Notes under the pieces: generated by a model
Databases searched by the model: none
What the model saw: only the letters and a program-made list of their open reading frames with translations
What the model was told of the DNA's origin: nothing
Program-made: the position numbers and the translations under genes
Assembly (NCBI GenBank): GCA_964412195.1
Contig: CAYPNP010000003.1
Coordinates: 62,001-126,000 of the forward strand
Reading direction: 5' to 3'
Source of the DNA: CAYPNP01 sp964412195
Lineage (GTDB): Bacteria > Acidobacteriota > JAAYUB01
DNA length: 64,000 nt
Part shown: positions 8,649 to 17,509 of the stretch, piece after piece
Layout: every line of letters starts with the position of its first letter
How positions within the stretch are numbered: the first letter of the stretch is position 1

Positions 8649-10118
8649 TTAACGCAGCCCGAAGCGCCTCATCCGCTCCAGCAGCGACTGGCGGGTGATG
8701 CCCAGCATGCCGGCGGCGCGGGTGCGGTTGTCACCGCAGCGGGCCAGCGCCTCGGCGATGAGCCGCTTCTCGTACTCATCCACCCGCCGCTTCAACTCGA
8801 TGGCGGCGCCCGCCGGCTCCTCCGCCGGCGCGCCCTCGCCGGGCGGCGGGACGGGTTCGGAACCCGACGCCTCCACCTCCCGCAGGATGTACGGCGAGAT
8901 CTGCGCCGCCGGGATCCGGGCGCCCTCCTCGCTCAGCAGGGCCAGGCGCTCCAGCTCGTTCTCCAGCTGACGGACGTTGCCGGGCCAGGAGTACACCGCC
9001 AAGACCGCCAGGGCCTCGTCCGACAGCGAGGGCGGCCGCCGGTTCGATTTCGCGGCGGCCCGTTCCAGGAGGGACAGGACCAGCGGCGGGATGTCCTCGC
9101 GGCGCTCCCGCAGGGGCGGGATGCGGAGGCTGATGACGTTGAGCCGGAAGTACAGGTCCTCGCGGAAACGGCCCTCCCGCACCTCGGCGGCGAGATCGCG
9201 GTTGGTGGAGGCGATCACCCGGACGTCCACGCGGGCGGGCCTCTCCGCCCCCACCGGCCAGATCTCGCGGTCCTGCAGCGCGCGGAGGAACTTGACCTGC
9301 AGGTCCGGCGGCGCCTCGCCCACCTCGTCCAGGAACAGCGTCCCGCCGTCGGCGATCTGGAAGTAACCTTTCTTGTGCGCGGCGGCGCCGGAGAACGCAC
9401 CCTTGCGGTAGCCGAAGAACTCGCTCTCGGCCAGCTCCCGAGGGATGGCGCCGCAGTTGACGGCCACGAAGACGCCCCGCTGGCGGGTGCTGTGGCGGTG
9501 GAGGAAGCGGGCCAGCAGCTCCTTGCCGGTTCCCGTCTCGCCGGTGATCAGCACCGTGGCGTCGGTGGCGGCCACGCGGCGGGCGGACTCGAGGACGCCG
9601 TTCATGGCGCCGCTCCGGGAGACGATGCTCTCCGCGTTCACGAAGCGGCGGACGTCGTCCCGCAGGACGAGGTTTTCGTCGCGCAGTCGCTCGTTGGCCC
9701 GGCGCAGCTCTTCCGCCAGGCGGCGGTTCTCCAGCTCGAGGTCGCGCCGCTCCAGCGCCTGCTGGACGACGATGCGCACCTCCGCCGGGTCCCACGGCTT
9801 GGTGATGTAACGGTAGACGTGGCCCTCGTTGATGGCGCCGATGAGATCCTCCACCTCGGTGTAGCCGGTCAGGATGATGCGCATGACGTCCGGCTTGACC
9901 TTGAGGATCTTCTTGAGCAGGTCGATGCCGGTCATGCGGGGCATCTTCTGGTCGGTGATGATCAGGTCCACCGGCTCGCGGCAGGCGACGTCGTAGGCCT
10001 CCTCGCCGGAGCGGGCCTCCAGCACCCGGTAGAGGTCGACGAAGGTCCGCTTCAGCTTCTGCAGGTTGGCCGGCTCGTCGTCGACCACGAGGATGGTGGG
10101 GCGGGAGGCGCCGTTCAC
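8649..10118 (-). CDS. Sigma-54-dependent response regulator (NtrC/AtoC family)
   Basis: A 489-residue protein. Residues 1-125 form a receiver domain (ILVVDDEP; phospho-acceptor Asp in DLIITDQKMP; the ITKPW lysine). Residues ~165-390 form a sigma-54 AAA+ domain with Walker A GETGTGKE, Walker B GGTLFLDEVGE and the sigma-54 contact loop as GAFSGA instead of the usual GAFTGA. The C-terminus is a Fis-type helix-turn-helix (NRTRAAGMLGITRQSLLERM). It should activate sigma-54 promoters when phosphorylated by the kinase encoded just upstream. The GTG start overlaps the kinase stop in a GTGA junction (10115-10118), which implies translational coupling. Target genes are not evident nearby. Confidence 0.93.
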   Translation of the reverse strand: MNGASRPTILVVDDEPANLQKLKRTFVDLYRVLEARSGEEAYDVACREPVDLIITDQKMPRMTGIDLLKKILKVKPDVMRIILTGYTEVEDLIGAINEGHVYRYITKPWDPAEVRIVVQQALERRDLELENRRLAEELRRANERLRDENLVLRDDVRRFVNAESIVSRSGAMNGVLESARRVAATDATVLITGETGTGKELLARFLHRHSTRQRGVFVAVNCGAIPRELAESEFFGYRKGAFSGAAAHKKGYFQIADGGTLFLDEVGEAPPDLQVKFLRALQDREIWPVGAERPARVDVRVIASTNRDLAAEVREGRFREDLYFRLNVISLRIPPLRERREDIPPLVLSLLERAAAKSNRRPPSLSDEALAVLAVYSWPGNVRQLENELERLALLSEEGARIPAAQISPYILREVEASGSEPVPPPGEGAPAEEPAGAAIELKRRVDEYEKRLIAEALARCGDNRTRAAGMLGITRQSLLERMRRFGLR

Positions 10119-12256
10119 GGCTCACCTCCGGGCGGGACGGGCGGCTCGATGGGCAGCTCCACGCGGAAGACGGCGCCCCCGCCGGGCCGGTTGGCGGCGC
10201 GGATCTTGCCCTGGTGCTGCTCCACGATGGAGTAGCTGATGGACAGCCCCAGGCCGGTGCTCTTGCCCACCTCCTTGGTGGTGAAGAACGGCTCGAAGAT
10301 CTTCGGCAGGTGGGCCGGCGGGATGCCGCAGCCGGTGTCCTCCACCTCCACGGTGACGTGCCGGTTGGAGCGCCGGGTGCGCACCCAGATGTCGCCCTCC
10401 TCGCCGATGGCCTCGATGGCGTTGGTCAGGAGGTTGAGGAAGACTTGCTCCATCTTGCCCAGCTGCACCTGCACCGTCGGGATGTCGCCGTAGTCGCGGT
10501 GGATGCGGATATGGTTCTTGTACTGGTTCCGCAGCAGGTTCAGGCACATGTCCAGCACCTTGCGCAGGTCCACCGCCTCCCAGGAGCCGGAGGGCGCCCG
10601 CGAGAAGGCGCGCAGGTCCTCGACGATGGCCTTGATGCGGGCGGCGCCCTCGTGGATGTTGGCGGCCAGGCTGCCCAGGTCCTCCAGGACGAAGTCGAGG
10701 TTCTGCTCCCCGCGGAGGCGGTGCAGTTCCTCCAACCGTTCGGGGGGACCGGCCTGGGCCTTCTCCGCGGCCTCGAGGTAGAGCCGGATCCGGCCGATGT
10801 AGTCCGTCAGGAACTCGGTGTTGCCGTAGATGAAGTTGAGGGGGTTCTTGATCTCGTGGGCGATCCCGGCCACGAGCCGGCCGAGGGAGGCCATCTTCTC
10901 GGACTGGACCAGGTGCTCCTGGGCCTCGCGCAGGTCGTCGAGCGCCTGGCGCAGCTCGCGGTTGCTGGCTTCCAGGGCCTCTGTGCGCTGGGACACCTTG
11001 GCTTCCAGGCCGCGGTTGACCTGCTCGAGGTCCCGCTGCCGCTCCTCGACGGTGGCGGCCATGGTGTTGAACGCCTCGGCCAGGCCGCTGATCTCGTCGC
11101 TGCCGCGGGTTTCCACGCGTCCGCTGTAGTTGCCGCGGGCGATGTCGCGCGCCGACGCCGTCAGCCCCTGCAGTGGGCGGATGAGGTTGCGGCTCAGCAG
11201 CCAGGCGCCGGCCAGGATCAGGATGCCCGCGCCAGCGATGATCAGGGCGAAGACGTAACGCAGCCGGTCCACCGGGCGGAAGATGTCCTGGTCGTCGAGG
11301 GAGACCAGCACCTTCCAGCCGAAATCCGGCTGGCCGACGCGGCTCACTCCGCCGTAGCGGAGCTTCCCGTTCATCCGGTACTCGATGGTGCTGCGGCCCG
11401 CCCGCAGCGCCTCGTACAGGCTGGCGAAGCCCGGCGTTTTCGCCAGGGCCACGTCCAGCTGGTCCTGGACGGCGCCGGGCTCCCGGTTCCGGCGGACCGG
11501 CGAGGCCAGGATGGTGCCGCCGGTCTTGTCCACCATCAGCGCGCTGCCGGAGGGCAGGCGGTACTTCTGGAAGTCCGCCTGGACCAGGTCCAGCGTGGCC
11601 TGGACGTATTCCCAGTTCATGATGCTGAGCCAGACGCCCGCCGTCGCGCCGGTGCGGTGGTCGACGACCGGCTCGGCGAAGATCAGGTGGTAGGAGCGGC
11701 TGCTGTCGTCGTCCTCGAAGTAGTACAGCTCGTTCACGAGCCGGCTGCGGTAGAAGTCGTGGACCGTGGTGCCGCCCTGTCGGCTGCGCTCCCAGCAGGC
11801 GGCCTCCTCGGGGAACCCGCGGATGTCGGCCAGCAGGACGCCGTTCAGGAGGCGGGCGTCGAACCAGTCGCCGAACCGGTTGGCGCTGTTGACCGCCCGG
11901 ATCCGCCCGTCGTCGTCCACCAGGACCATGAGGTCGTACACTTCCTGGATCTGGACGTATTCGTTGAGGATGTCCATGACGGCGGCGGGCGGGGTGGTGG
12001 CCGGCTGGAGCAGGAACTCCTCTATGACGGCGTTGGAGGCCATGGCCAGGCCCTCCTCGCGGCGCTCGGTCAGGAACAGGTCCAGCTTGTCGGCGGTCTG
12101 CTGGCTGAGGTGGTTGAGGTAGATCTCCACCCGGTCGGCGACGATCAGGCGGCGGGCGCTGGTGTAGAACAGGTGGGACACCACCACCAGCGGCAGCAGA
12201 CCGACCACTACCAGCAGGAGGAGGATCTTGCCGCGCATGCCCCGCCACAGTTTCAC
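10115..12256 (-). CDS. Cache-HAMP sensor histidine kinase
   Basis: A 713-residue membrane kinase. The frame is open further upstream, but GTG 12256 is preferred: GAGGTGG stands just upstream and a membrane helix (ILLLLVVVGLLPLVVVSHLF) follows. A periplasmic double-Cache-like sensor (residues ~40-310) is followed by a second helix (~320-345), a HAMP domain and a coiled coil. A HisKA domain has His467 in GIAHEIKNPLN, and an HATPase domain has the N box (NLLTNAIEAI) and the G boxes DTGCGIP and GLGLS. It forms an operon with the sigma-54 regulator and should phosphorylate it. The ligand is unknown; Cache domains usually bind small metabolites. Confidence 0.93.
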   Translation of the reverse strand: MKLWRGMRGKILLLLVVVGLLPLVVVSHLFYTSARRLIVADRVEIYLNHLSQQTADKLDLFLTERREEGLAMASNAVIEEFLLQPATTPPAAVMDILNEYVQIQEVYDLMVLVDDDGRIRAVNSANRFGDWFDARLLNGVLLADIRGFPEEAACWERSRQGGTTVHDFYRSRLVNELYYFEDDDSSRSYHLIFAEPVVDHRTGATAGVWLSIMNWEYVQATLDLVQADFQKYRLPSGSALMVDKTGGTILASPVRRNREPGAVQDQLDVALAKTPGFASLYEALRAGRSTIEYRMNGKLRYGGVSRVGQPDFGWKVLVSLDDQDIFRPVDRLRYVFALIIAGAGILILAGAWLLSRNLIRPLQGLTASARDIARGNYSGRVETRGSDEISGLAEAFNTMAATVEERQRDLEQVNRGLEAKVSQRTEALEASNRELRQALDDLREAQEHLVQSEKMASLGRLVAGIAHEIKNPLNFIYGNTEFLTDYIGRIRLYLEAAEKAQAGPPERLEELHRLRGEQNLDFVLEDLGSLAANIHEGAARIKAIVEDLRAFSRAPSGSWEAVDLRKVLDMCLNLLRNQYKNHIRIHRDYGDIPTVQVQLGKMEQVFLNLLTNAIEAIGEEGDIWVRTRRSNRHVTVEVEDTGCGIPPAHLPKIFEPFFTTKEVGKSTGLGLSISYSIVEQHQGKIRAANRPGGGAVFRVELPIEPPVPPGGEP

Positions 12257-12334
12257 CGGCGCCACCTCGCGGGTCGGAAGTTGAACCCTGGCGTAAAGAT
12301 ACTGGAGCGGCGGGCAAAGTTCAATCCCAAACGG

Positions 12335-12363
12335 TTGTGCGGCCCCGCGGGCGGTGGTACAAT
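12335..12363 (+). promoter_or_regulatory. Sigma-70 promoter for the small Cys-rich gene and YjbQ
   Basis: TTGTGC (12335-12340) and TACAAT (12358-12363) are separated by exactly 17 bp, about 110 bp before the first start codon and divergent from the kinase gene. TACAAT also occurs upstream of other genes in this window. Confidence 0.55.
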
Positions 12364-12470
12364 GCCCCTCCCCCCGGCGCCCGGCCACGTCCGGGACCGG
12401 CGGGGAGCGGGGCAGCCCTTGGGAATCGTCCGGCCCCGCCGGGTCATCCAACCGGGCGGAGGACGGACCG

Positions 12471-12713
12471 ATGATCACCGTCTTGGAAACCGCCGGGCTG
12501 GTCGCGCTGCTGCTGGGGGCCTTGTACTGGGTCATCCGGCTGCAGAGCCGGCCGGCCTGCCAGCCGGGCAAGGGATCGTGCGGCTGCTCCGGCTGCCCGC
12601 TGCAGTCGCAGTGCGGCCTGATCGACATCGAGCCCGGCGGCGCGGATCCGGCGGAAAAGGAGTCCCATGATCCGTCTCTCCCTGCGCACCGGCGCCCGGA
12701 CGGAGCTCGTTGA
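12471..12713 (+). CDS. Small Cys-rich single-helix membrane protein
   Basis: An 80-residue product. ATG 12471 follows GGAGG by a suitable distance, and the start is immediately followed by a hydrophobic helix (LETAGLVALLLGALYWVI). The soluble part carries a dense cysteine cluster (CGCSGCPLQSQCG). This layout resembles the short FeoB-associated Cys-rich membrane proteins and could bind iron or a [2Fe-2S]-type centre, but that is inference, and no feoB is visible. Its last 47 bases overlap the start of the YjbQ gene in another frame, so the two are probably translationally coupled. The overlapping tail beyond residue ~65 may contribute little structure. Confidence 0.6.
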   Translation: MITVLETAGLVALLLGALYWVIRLQSRPACQPGKGSCGCSGCPLQSQCGLIDIEPGGADPAEKESHDPSLPAHRRPDGAR

Positions 12714-13080
12714 TATCACCGGGCGGCTCCAGGACGCCGTCCGCCAGAATGGCTGGCGAGACGGCCTGCTCCACGTCTTCAGCCCTCACACCACCGCCGG
12801 CGTGACCATCAACGAGGGCGCCGACCCGTCGGTCCGGCGCGACATCCTGGCGACCCTGGCCCGGCTGGTCCCCCACCGCGGCGATTACCAGCACGCCGAG
12901 GGCAACTCCGACGCCCACGTCAAGGCGTCGATCACCGGCTCCGGCGCGTGGGTGCCGGTGGAGGGCGGCTCGCTGGCCCTGGGGACCTGGCAGGCGGTCT
13001 ACTTCGCCGAGTTCGACGGCCCGCGCACCCGCTCGGTCTGGCTCCAGTTCGTCCCCGCGGGGACAGACCATGGACGATAG
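12667..13080 (+). CDS. YjbQ/UPF0047 family protein
   Basis: A 137-residue protein matching the UPF0047/YjbQ family (TIGR00149) across its length. Conserved segments include FSPHTTAGVTINE, the metal-binding-type HRGDYQHAEGNSDAHVKA and LALGTWQAVYFAEFDGPR. Members show weak thiamine-phosphate synthase activity in vitro; the physiological role is unsettled. ATG 12667 lies 7 bp after AAGGAG, inside the preceding gene. The last residues (GTDHGR) are encoded by the first words of the intergenic GGACCAT repeat, so repeat DNA has entered the reading frame or the frame has run into it. Confidence 0.9.
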   Translation: MIRLSLRTGARTELVDITGRLQDAVRQNGWRDGLLHVFSPHTTAGVTINEGADPSVRRDILATLARLVPHRGDYQHAEGNSDAHVKASITGSGAWVPVEGGSLALGTWQAVYFAEFDGPRTRSVWLQFVPAGTDHGR

Positions 13081-13175
13081 ACGATAGACCATGGACGATG
13101 GACGAAGGATTATGGACGAGGAAAATATTTTTGTCTGTGGCCTATCGTCTATCGTCTATGGTCCATCGTCCTTAT
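13066..13175. repeat. Heptad-word palindrome (GACCATGGACGATAG family)
   Basis: The left arm 13066-13120 is built from GACCATG/GACGATA/GACGATG words. The right arm 13131-13175 is its imperfect reverse complement (CCTATCGTCTATCGTCTATGG). The two flanking genes run in the same direction. The left arm begins inside the YjbQ coding sequence and supplies its stop codon. Confidence 0.88.
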
Positions 13176-13227
13176 CGCCGGGGCACCAATTGGAATCAAT
13201 CAACATCATTTTTGAAAGGATAATTCA

Positions 13228-14427
13228 ATGAGTTTCGATCCCAGCAGCGGCATCCAGGACTTCCTGGCCTTCGGCGAGTTCGGCGACGTCAACCCGTCCA
13301 TCACCGACTCGTCCACCTACACCTTCATGAGCCCCGACAAGATGAAGGAGCTTTTCGAGAACGAGATCGAGGGCTGCTTCCTCTATTCCCGGCACTGGAA
13401 CCCCATCAACCGGTACCTGGCCAAGGCCCTGGCGTCCATGGAAGGCAGCGAGGCCGCCCAGGTGACCGCCTCAGGCATGTCGGCCATCAGCTGCGTCATC
13501 CTGCAGCTGTGCGGCCAGGGGGACGAGGTGGTCTCCAGCCGCACCATCTACGGCGGCTCCTACGCCCTGTTCAAGAACTTCCTGCCCCGCTTCGGCATCA
13601 CTACCCGCTTTGTCGACACGACCAACGTCGAGGCCGTCCGGGCCGCCATGACCGCCAAGACGCGGGTGATCTACACCGAGACCGTGAACAACCCGCTGCT
13701 GCAGGTGGCCGACGTCCCGGCCCTGGCGGCGCTGGCCGACGAGCGCGGGGCGAAGCTGGTGGTGGACAACACCTTCAGCCCCATGATCGTGTCGCCGGTC
13801 CGGCTGGGCGCCCACGTGGTGGTCCACTCCATGACCAAGTTCATCAACGGCACCAGCGACTGCGTGGCCGGCTGCATCTGCGCGGGGCAGGAGTTCGTCA
13901 ACGCCCTCACCGCCATCAACGACGGCGCCACCATGCTGCTGGGCCCGGTGCTGGACTCCACCCGCGCCGCCAGCATCCTGAAGAACCTGCACTCCCTGCA
14001 CATCCGGATGCAGCAGCACAGCCGCAACGCCCAGTACGTCGCCGAGGGGCTGCAGAAGCTGGGCATCAAGGTGCACTATCCCGGCCTAACCGCCCATCCG
14101 CAGCACGAGCTGATGAAGCGGCTCATGAATCCCGGTTTCGGCTTCGGCGGGATGCTGGTGCTGGACGCCGGCGACCCGGCCAAGGCCGAGCAGTTGATGA
14201 CCTTGATGCAGCAGGAACTGGTGGGCTACCTGGCGGTGAGCCTGGGGTACTTCAAGACGCTGTTCTCGGCGCCGGGCTCCAGCACCTCGTCGGAGATCCC
14301 CGAGGAGGAGCAGGCGCGGATGGGCCTGACCAAGTCGCTGGTCCGGATGAGCATCGGCCTGGACAACGACATCGCGCGGTCTTTCGGGCGCATCGAGAAG
14401 TGCCTCCGCCACCTGGACCTCATTTAA
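13228..14427 (+). CDS. PLP-dependent Cys/Met metabolism enzyme (cystathionine gamma-synthase / methionine gamma-lyase family)
   Basis: A 399-residue fold-type I PLP enzyme. The PLP-binding Lys204 lies in HSMTKFINGTSD. The cofactor-contact segments ASGMSAISCV (the glycine/serine phosphate loop) and VDNTFSPMIVSP (the Asp that pairs with the pyridine nitrogen) are intact. ATG 13228 has GAAAGGA upstream. The family includes cystathionine gamma-synthase, cystathionine beta- and gamma-lyases, O-acetylhomoserine sulfhydrylase and methionine gamma-lyase; the sequence alone does not separate these. FINGTSD, where HLGGHSD is usual in gamma-synthases, hints at a lyase. It stands alone, bounded by repeat palindromes on both sides. 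Confidence 0.9.
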   Translation: MSFDPSSGIQDFLAFGEFGDVNPSITDSSTYTFMSPDKMKELFENEIEGCFLYSRHWNPINRYLAKALASMEGSEAAQVTASGMSAISCVILQLCGQGDEVVSSRTIYGGSYALFKNFLPRFGITTRFVDTTNVEAVRAAMTAKTRVIYTETVNNPLLQVADVPALAALADERGAKLVVDNTFSPMIVSPVRLGAHVVVHSMTKFINGTSDCVAGCICAGQEFVNALTAINDGATMLLGPVLDSTRAASILKNLHSLHIRMQQHSRNAQYVAEGLQKLGIKVHYPGLTAHPQHELMKRLMNPGFGFGGMLVLDAGDPAKAEQLMTLMQQELVGYLAVSLGYFKTLFSAPGSSTSSEIPEEEQARMGLTKSLVRMSIGLDNDIARSFGRIEKCLRHLDLI

Positions 14428-14637
14428 CCGCAAAGGCGCAAAGTACGCAAAGGTCAATCTGAACGCTGAACGTTGAACTTCGAACGCTGAACGCCGAACG
14501 GGAAACCGCAACCTGAAAGAGGATCATCAGATTCCTGTTTGGATTTCGTTCAAAGTTCAGCGTTCGACGTTCTGCGTTCGAAGTTCAGATTGTTGGCTGG
14601 ATTGGCTTTGTATCCTTTGCGCCTTTGCGGTTCAATT
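14428..14637. repeat. Nested two-word palindrome between convergent genes
   Basis: The outer words are CGCAAAGGCGCAAAG (14429-14450) with its inverted partner ending at 14636. The inner words are TGAACGC/TGAACGT heptads (14458-14500) with inverted partners at 14548-14590. Both flanking stop codons lie at the edges: TAA of the PLP enzyme in TTTAACCGC, and TGA of cstA in TTGAACCGC. Confidence 0.92.
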
Positions 14638-16377
14638 CTCAGCGGGGGAGGGGGCCGGGCGCAGGAACTTCTTCGCCGCCAGCGCCACCACGCCCAATCC
14701 GAGCCCCATCATCAGCACGTCGGTCGCCACCAGAATCCAGTTGCCGGCCCGCACGTAGTTGCGCAACAGGATCCCCAGCGATGCCATGGTCGTCGCGATC
14801 ATGAACACCGCCGGCACCAGGGCGAAGGAGTACCGCCGCCGCCGCAGCAGCAGCCAGCCCGAGACCGCCAGCAGGCCGAGCGCCGCCAGAAGCTGGTTGG
14901 CGGTGCCGAAGATAGGCCAGAGTGCGTTGAAGGCGTTGGTCCAGGCCAGCAGCAGCATCAGGACCACCGACAGCCCGGAGTTGAACCAGTAGTGCCGGAG
15001 AAGGGCGGGCGGATTCCGGAACAGGATGGTCCACAGCTCTTCGAAGAGATAGCGGTTCAGTCGGACGGCGGCGTCCAGGGTGGTGACCACGAAGCCCTCC
15101 ACCAGCAGGATGCCGAAGACCGTGCCGAGGGCCGTCGGAATGCCCAGCCCGAGGTGGAAGAGCCGCCCCGCCGCCAGCGAGAATCCCAGGATCGGATTGG
15201 AGTGGCTCCCCGAGGAAACCGCCGGCCACACGATGGACTTGTAGTCGACGAACGACAGGCCCACGCCCAGCGCGATCAGGACGCAGACCGAGAGGGCCGA
15301 CTCCAGCAGCATAGCGTTGAATCCCACCTTGCGGGCGTCGGTCTCCCTGGCGAGCTGCTTGCCGGTGGTGCCGCCGGCCACCAGGGAGTGGAAGCCGGAG
15401 ATCGCCCCGCAGGCGATGGTGATGAACATCATGGGCCAGATCAGGCCCAGGTGGGTCACCCCCTCGCCGAGGTTAAAGGAGGGCGCGGAGATCGGCAGCC
15501 CCTTCAGGCCCACGCTCAGGATCGACACCAGCATGAGCACGATCCCGCCGTAGAGGATCTGGACGTTGATGAAGTCCCGCGGCTGGAGGATCAGCCAGAC
15601 CGGCGTGCCCGAGGCGAACAGGACATAGATCGCGATCAGGATCATCCAGAGGCCCGGAGCCAGGGTGACCGGGAAGGCGATGCCCAGCAGGACCGAGCCG
15701 ACGCAGATGGCCGAGGCCAGCCCGTAGGCCGGCAAGGTGGGCAGGCCCTTCCGGTAGATCAGCCAGCCCAGCAGCGGCGAGCAGAGCGTGATCACAATGA
15801 CCGACATGGAGGCGATGCCGCCGATCCGGCCCATGACCACGCCGTCCACGGTGACGGTCTTGAGGAAGGTGTGGCCCTCGCTGACGCCGATCTTGCTCAG
15901 CGGCCACAGCGAGGTCAGGGAGATGGAGGTGGCGCTGAGGAACGACGAGGTCACCAGCACGATCATGACGATGGTGAAAGCGATGAACAGGTTGAAGCCG
16001 GCGGCGCCCAGGGTCTTGCGGGCCACTTCGGCGATGGACTTGCCGCCCTCGCGCATGGAGACGAAGAGTGCGGTGAAGTCGTGCACGGCGCCGATGAAGA
16101 TCGCACCCAGCACCACCCAGAGCCAGGCCGGCACGAAGCCGTAGAGGATGGCCATGGTCGGGCCGATGATGGGGCCGGCGCCGGCGATGGCGGAGAAGTG
16201 GTGGGCGAACACCACGGACCGGCGCGTCGGCACGTAGTCCCGGCCGTCGTTGACGGTCACGGCCGGCGTCGGGTGGGCCTCGTCCTCCCCCAGGGAGCGG
16301 GCGAGGAAGGCGCCGTAGAAGCGCGAGGCCAGCCCGTAGGCCAGGACCGCCAGGAAGAGGAAAACCAGCACGTTCAT
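14632..16377 (-). CDS. cstA: CstA-family carbon starvation transporter
   Basis: A 581-residue polytopic membrane protein. Family hallmarks are visible: ARFYGAFLA-like N-terminus, FGHHFAAIAGAGP represented as FAHHFSAIAGAGPIIGP, GAVHDF, and SGFHSLVAGGTTGKQLARE. CstA proteins import pyruvate or peptides under carbon limitation. At 581 residues it is shorter than E. coli CstA (701), in the range of the compact CstA forms of many non-enteric bacteria. ATG 16377 opens directly into the first helix. The stop codon is part of the repeat arm. The gene is monocistronic or lies downstream of the racemase gene, from which a repeat-bearing gap of 216 bp separates it. Confidence 0.92.
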   Translation of the reverse strand: MNVLVFLFLAVLAYGLASRFYGAFLARSLGEDEAHPTPAVTVNDGRDYVPTRRSVVFAHHFSAIAGAGPIIGPTMAILYGFVPAWLWVVLGAIFIGAVHDFTALFVSMREGGKSIAEVARKTLGAAGFNLFIAFTIVMIVLVTSSFLSATSISLTSLWPLSKIGVSEGHTFLKTVTVDGVVMGRIGGIASMSVIVITLCSPLLGWLIYRKGLPTLPAYGLASAICVGSVLLGIAFPVTLAPGLWMILIAIYVLFASGTPVWLILQPRDFINVQILYGGIVLMLVSILSVGLKGLPISAPSFNLGEGVTHLGLIWPMMFITIACGAISGFHSLVAGGTTGKQLARETDARKVGFNAMLLESALSVCVLIALGVGLSFVDYKSIVWPAVSSGSHSNPILGFSLAAGRLFHLGLGIPTALGTVFGILLVEGFVVTTLDAAVRLNRYLFEELWTILFRNPPALLRHYWFNSGLSVVLMLLLAWTNAFNALWPIFGTANQLLAALGLLAVSGWLLLRRRRYSFALVPAVFMIATTMASLGILLRNYVRAGNWILVATDVLMMGLGLGVVALAAKKFLRPAPSPAEN

Positions 16378-16481
16378 CCGCAGGCTCCTTGCCGCCGGAT
16401 ACTGCTGGGGCGAAATCTCGTGTCCGGCAACCCGCCATTATCGCAGACACCAGACCCGCCCGACAACCCGATCCTTGCAAT

Positions 16482-16593
16482 TCTGATCCGCGTCCATCCG
16501 CGCGAATCCGTGTCCGTTTGGATCCAGTCCGGGAACCGGTCGACGATGGCTCCCCTTCGGCTCCCTTTCTTGTGTTTCGTGTATTTCGTGGTT
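16482..16593. repeat. Single-arm stutter repeats (ATCCGCG and TTTCGTG words)
   Basis: Two word runs lie in a same-strand gap: ATCCGCG-TCC-ATCCGCG-CGA-ATCCGTG (period 10, near 16486-16518) and TGTTTCGTGTATTTCGTGG (16573-16591). The latter stands directly beside the racemase stop codon. It repeats words of 4956-5029. No opposite arm is present. Confidence 0.7.
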
Positions 16594-17283
16594 CTATTCG
16601 ACCGCCGCCCGCAGCGCCGCCCGCGCCAGCAGCCGCGTCGAGTCGAGGGTGGGCAGGGGGCAGTCGTCCGGGTCCACCAGCAGCGGGATCTCGGTGCAGC
16701 CCAGCACCGCGGCGTCGCAGCCCAGGCCCTTCAGGTGCTGAAACACCCCGTTGAAGTAGAGTCGCGATTCTTCCCGGAAGATCCCGTTCACCAACTCCTG
16801 AAAGATGATCCGATCGACCGCCTCCCGTTCCGCCTCGTCCGGGATCCGGCAGCCGATGCCGAGCCGCCCGAGGGCGTCCGGGTAGACCGGGCCGGTCATC
16901 AGGTACTTGGTACCCGTGATCGCCAGGGTCCGGAACCCCCGGGACCGGGCCTCGGCGCCCACCGCCTCGGCGATGTGGAGCCAGGGGATGGGGGACTCCC
17001 GGACGACCCGGTCGAATGCCTGGTGGATGGTGTTGTCCGGGCAGATGGCCAGCTCCGCTCCGATGGCCGCCAGCTTCCGGGCCGACGACAGCATCAGCTC
17101 CGCCACCCCGTCCCAGTCCCCCGCGCGGATGGGCACCATGTACTCCCCCAGCGGGTGGGTGTGCAGGGACACCTCGGGGTGCATGTGCTCCCCCATGAGG
17201 GCGGGCGCCTCCGCGCAGAGCGTCCGGTAGCACAGCGCCGCGCCTTCCGCGCTGCACGCCACGATGCCGATGTGCCTGGCCAT
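16594..17283 (-). CDS. Aspartate/glutamate racemase family protein
   Basis: A 229-residue protein of the Asp/Glu racemase superfamily. The two catalytic cysteines are in place: the first in ICPDNTIHQAF and the second in VLGCTEIPLLV. It begins MARHIGIVACSAEGA and shows the paired alpha/beta half-domains of the family. The substrate is undetermined. Full length matches YgeA/RacX-type amino-acid racemases (about 230 residues) rather than MurI. ATG 17283 has GGGAG upstream. Products could be D-amino acids for peptidoglycan remodelling or secretion. A single gene between repeats and a divergent VOC gene. Confidence 0.87.
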   Translation of the reverse strand: MARHIGIVACSAEGAALCYRTLCAEAPALMGEHMHPEVSLHTHPLGEYMVPIRAGDWDGVAELMLSSARKLAAIGAELAICPDNTIHQAFDRVVRESPIPWLHIAEAVGAEARSRGFRTLAITGTKYLMTGPVYPDALGRLGIGCRIPDEAEREAVDRIIFQELVNGIFREESRLYFNGVFQHLKGLGCDAAVLGCTEIPLLVDPDDCPLPTLDSTRLLARAALRAAVE

Positions 17284-17509
17284 ATCTCCCTCCCGGTCGG
17301 GGTGTGGTGCGCCCCATCATATCACTGTTGCCTTCTGACTCCGTCCCGATGTTTCGAATGAAGGAGTATTGGGTTTGACGGATTCATCGGCCTGGTGTGG
17401 CGGGATGCCTGACTGGAGTCTTCGAAGGCCGCCCGATCCCCGGAACGAATCTTGGGGGAACTACCGGAAATCTAAGCAAACGCTTTATCAGTCCATCAAG
17501 GGAGGGACC

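Noticed and set aside
10214..12670. An 818-codon plus-strand frame over the kinase gene
   Set aside because: Antisense of the histidine kinase; the low-complexity Val/Gly/Asp/Gln pattern shows no domain.
14539..17361. A 940-codon plus-strand open frame over cstA and the racemase gene
   Set aside because: Its composition (Gln, His, Arg, Gly, Asp) is typical of the antisense of a GC-rich gene. The opposite strand encodes recognisable CstA and racemase proteins.
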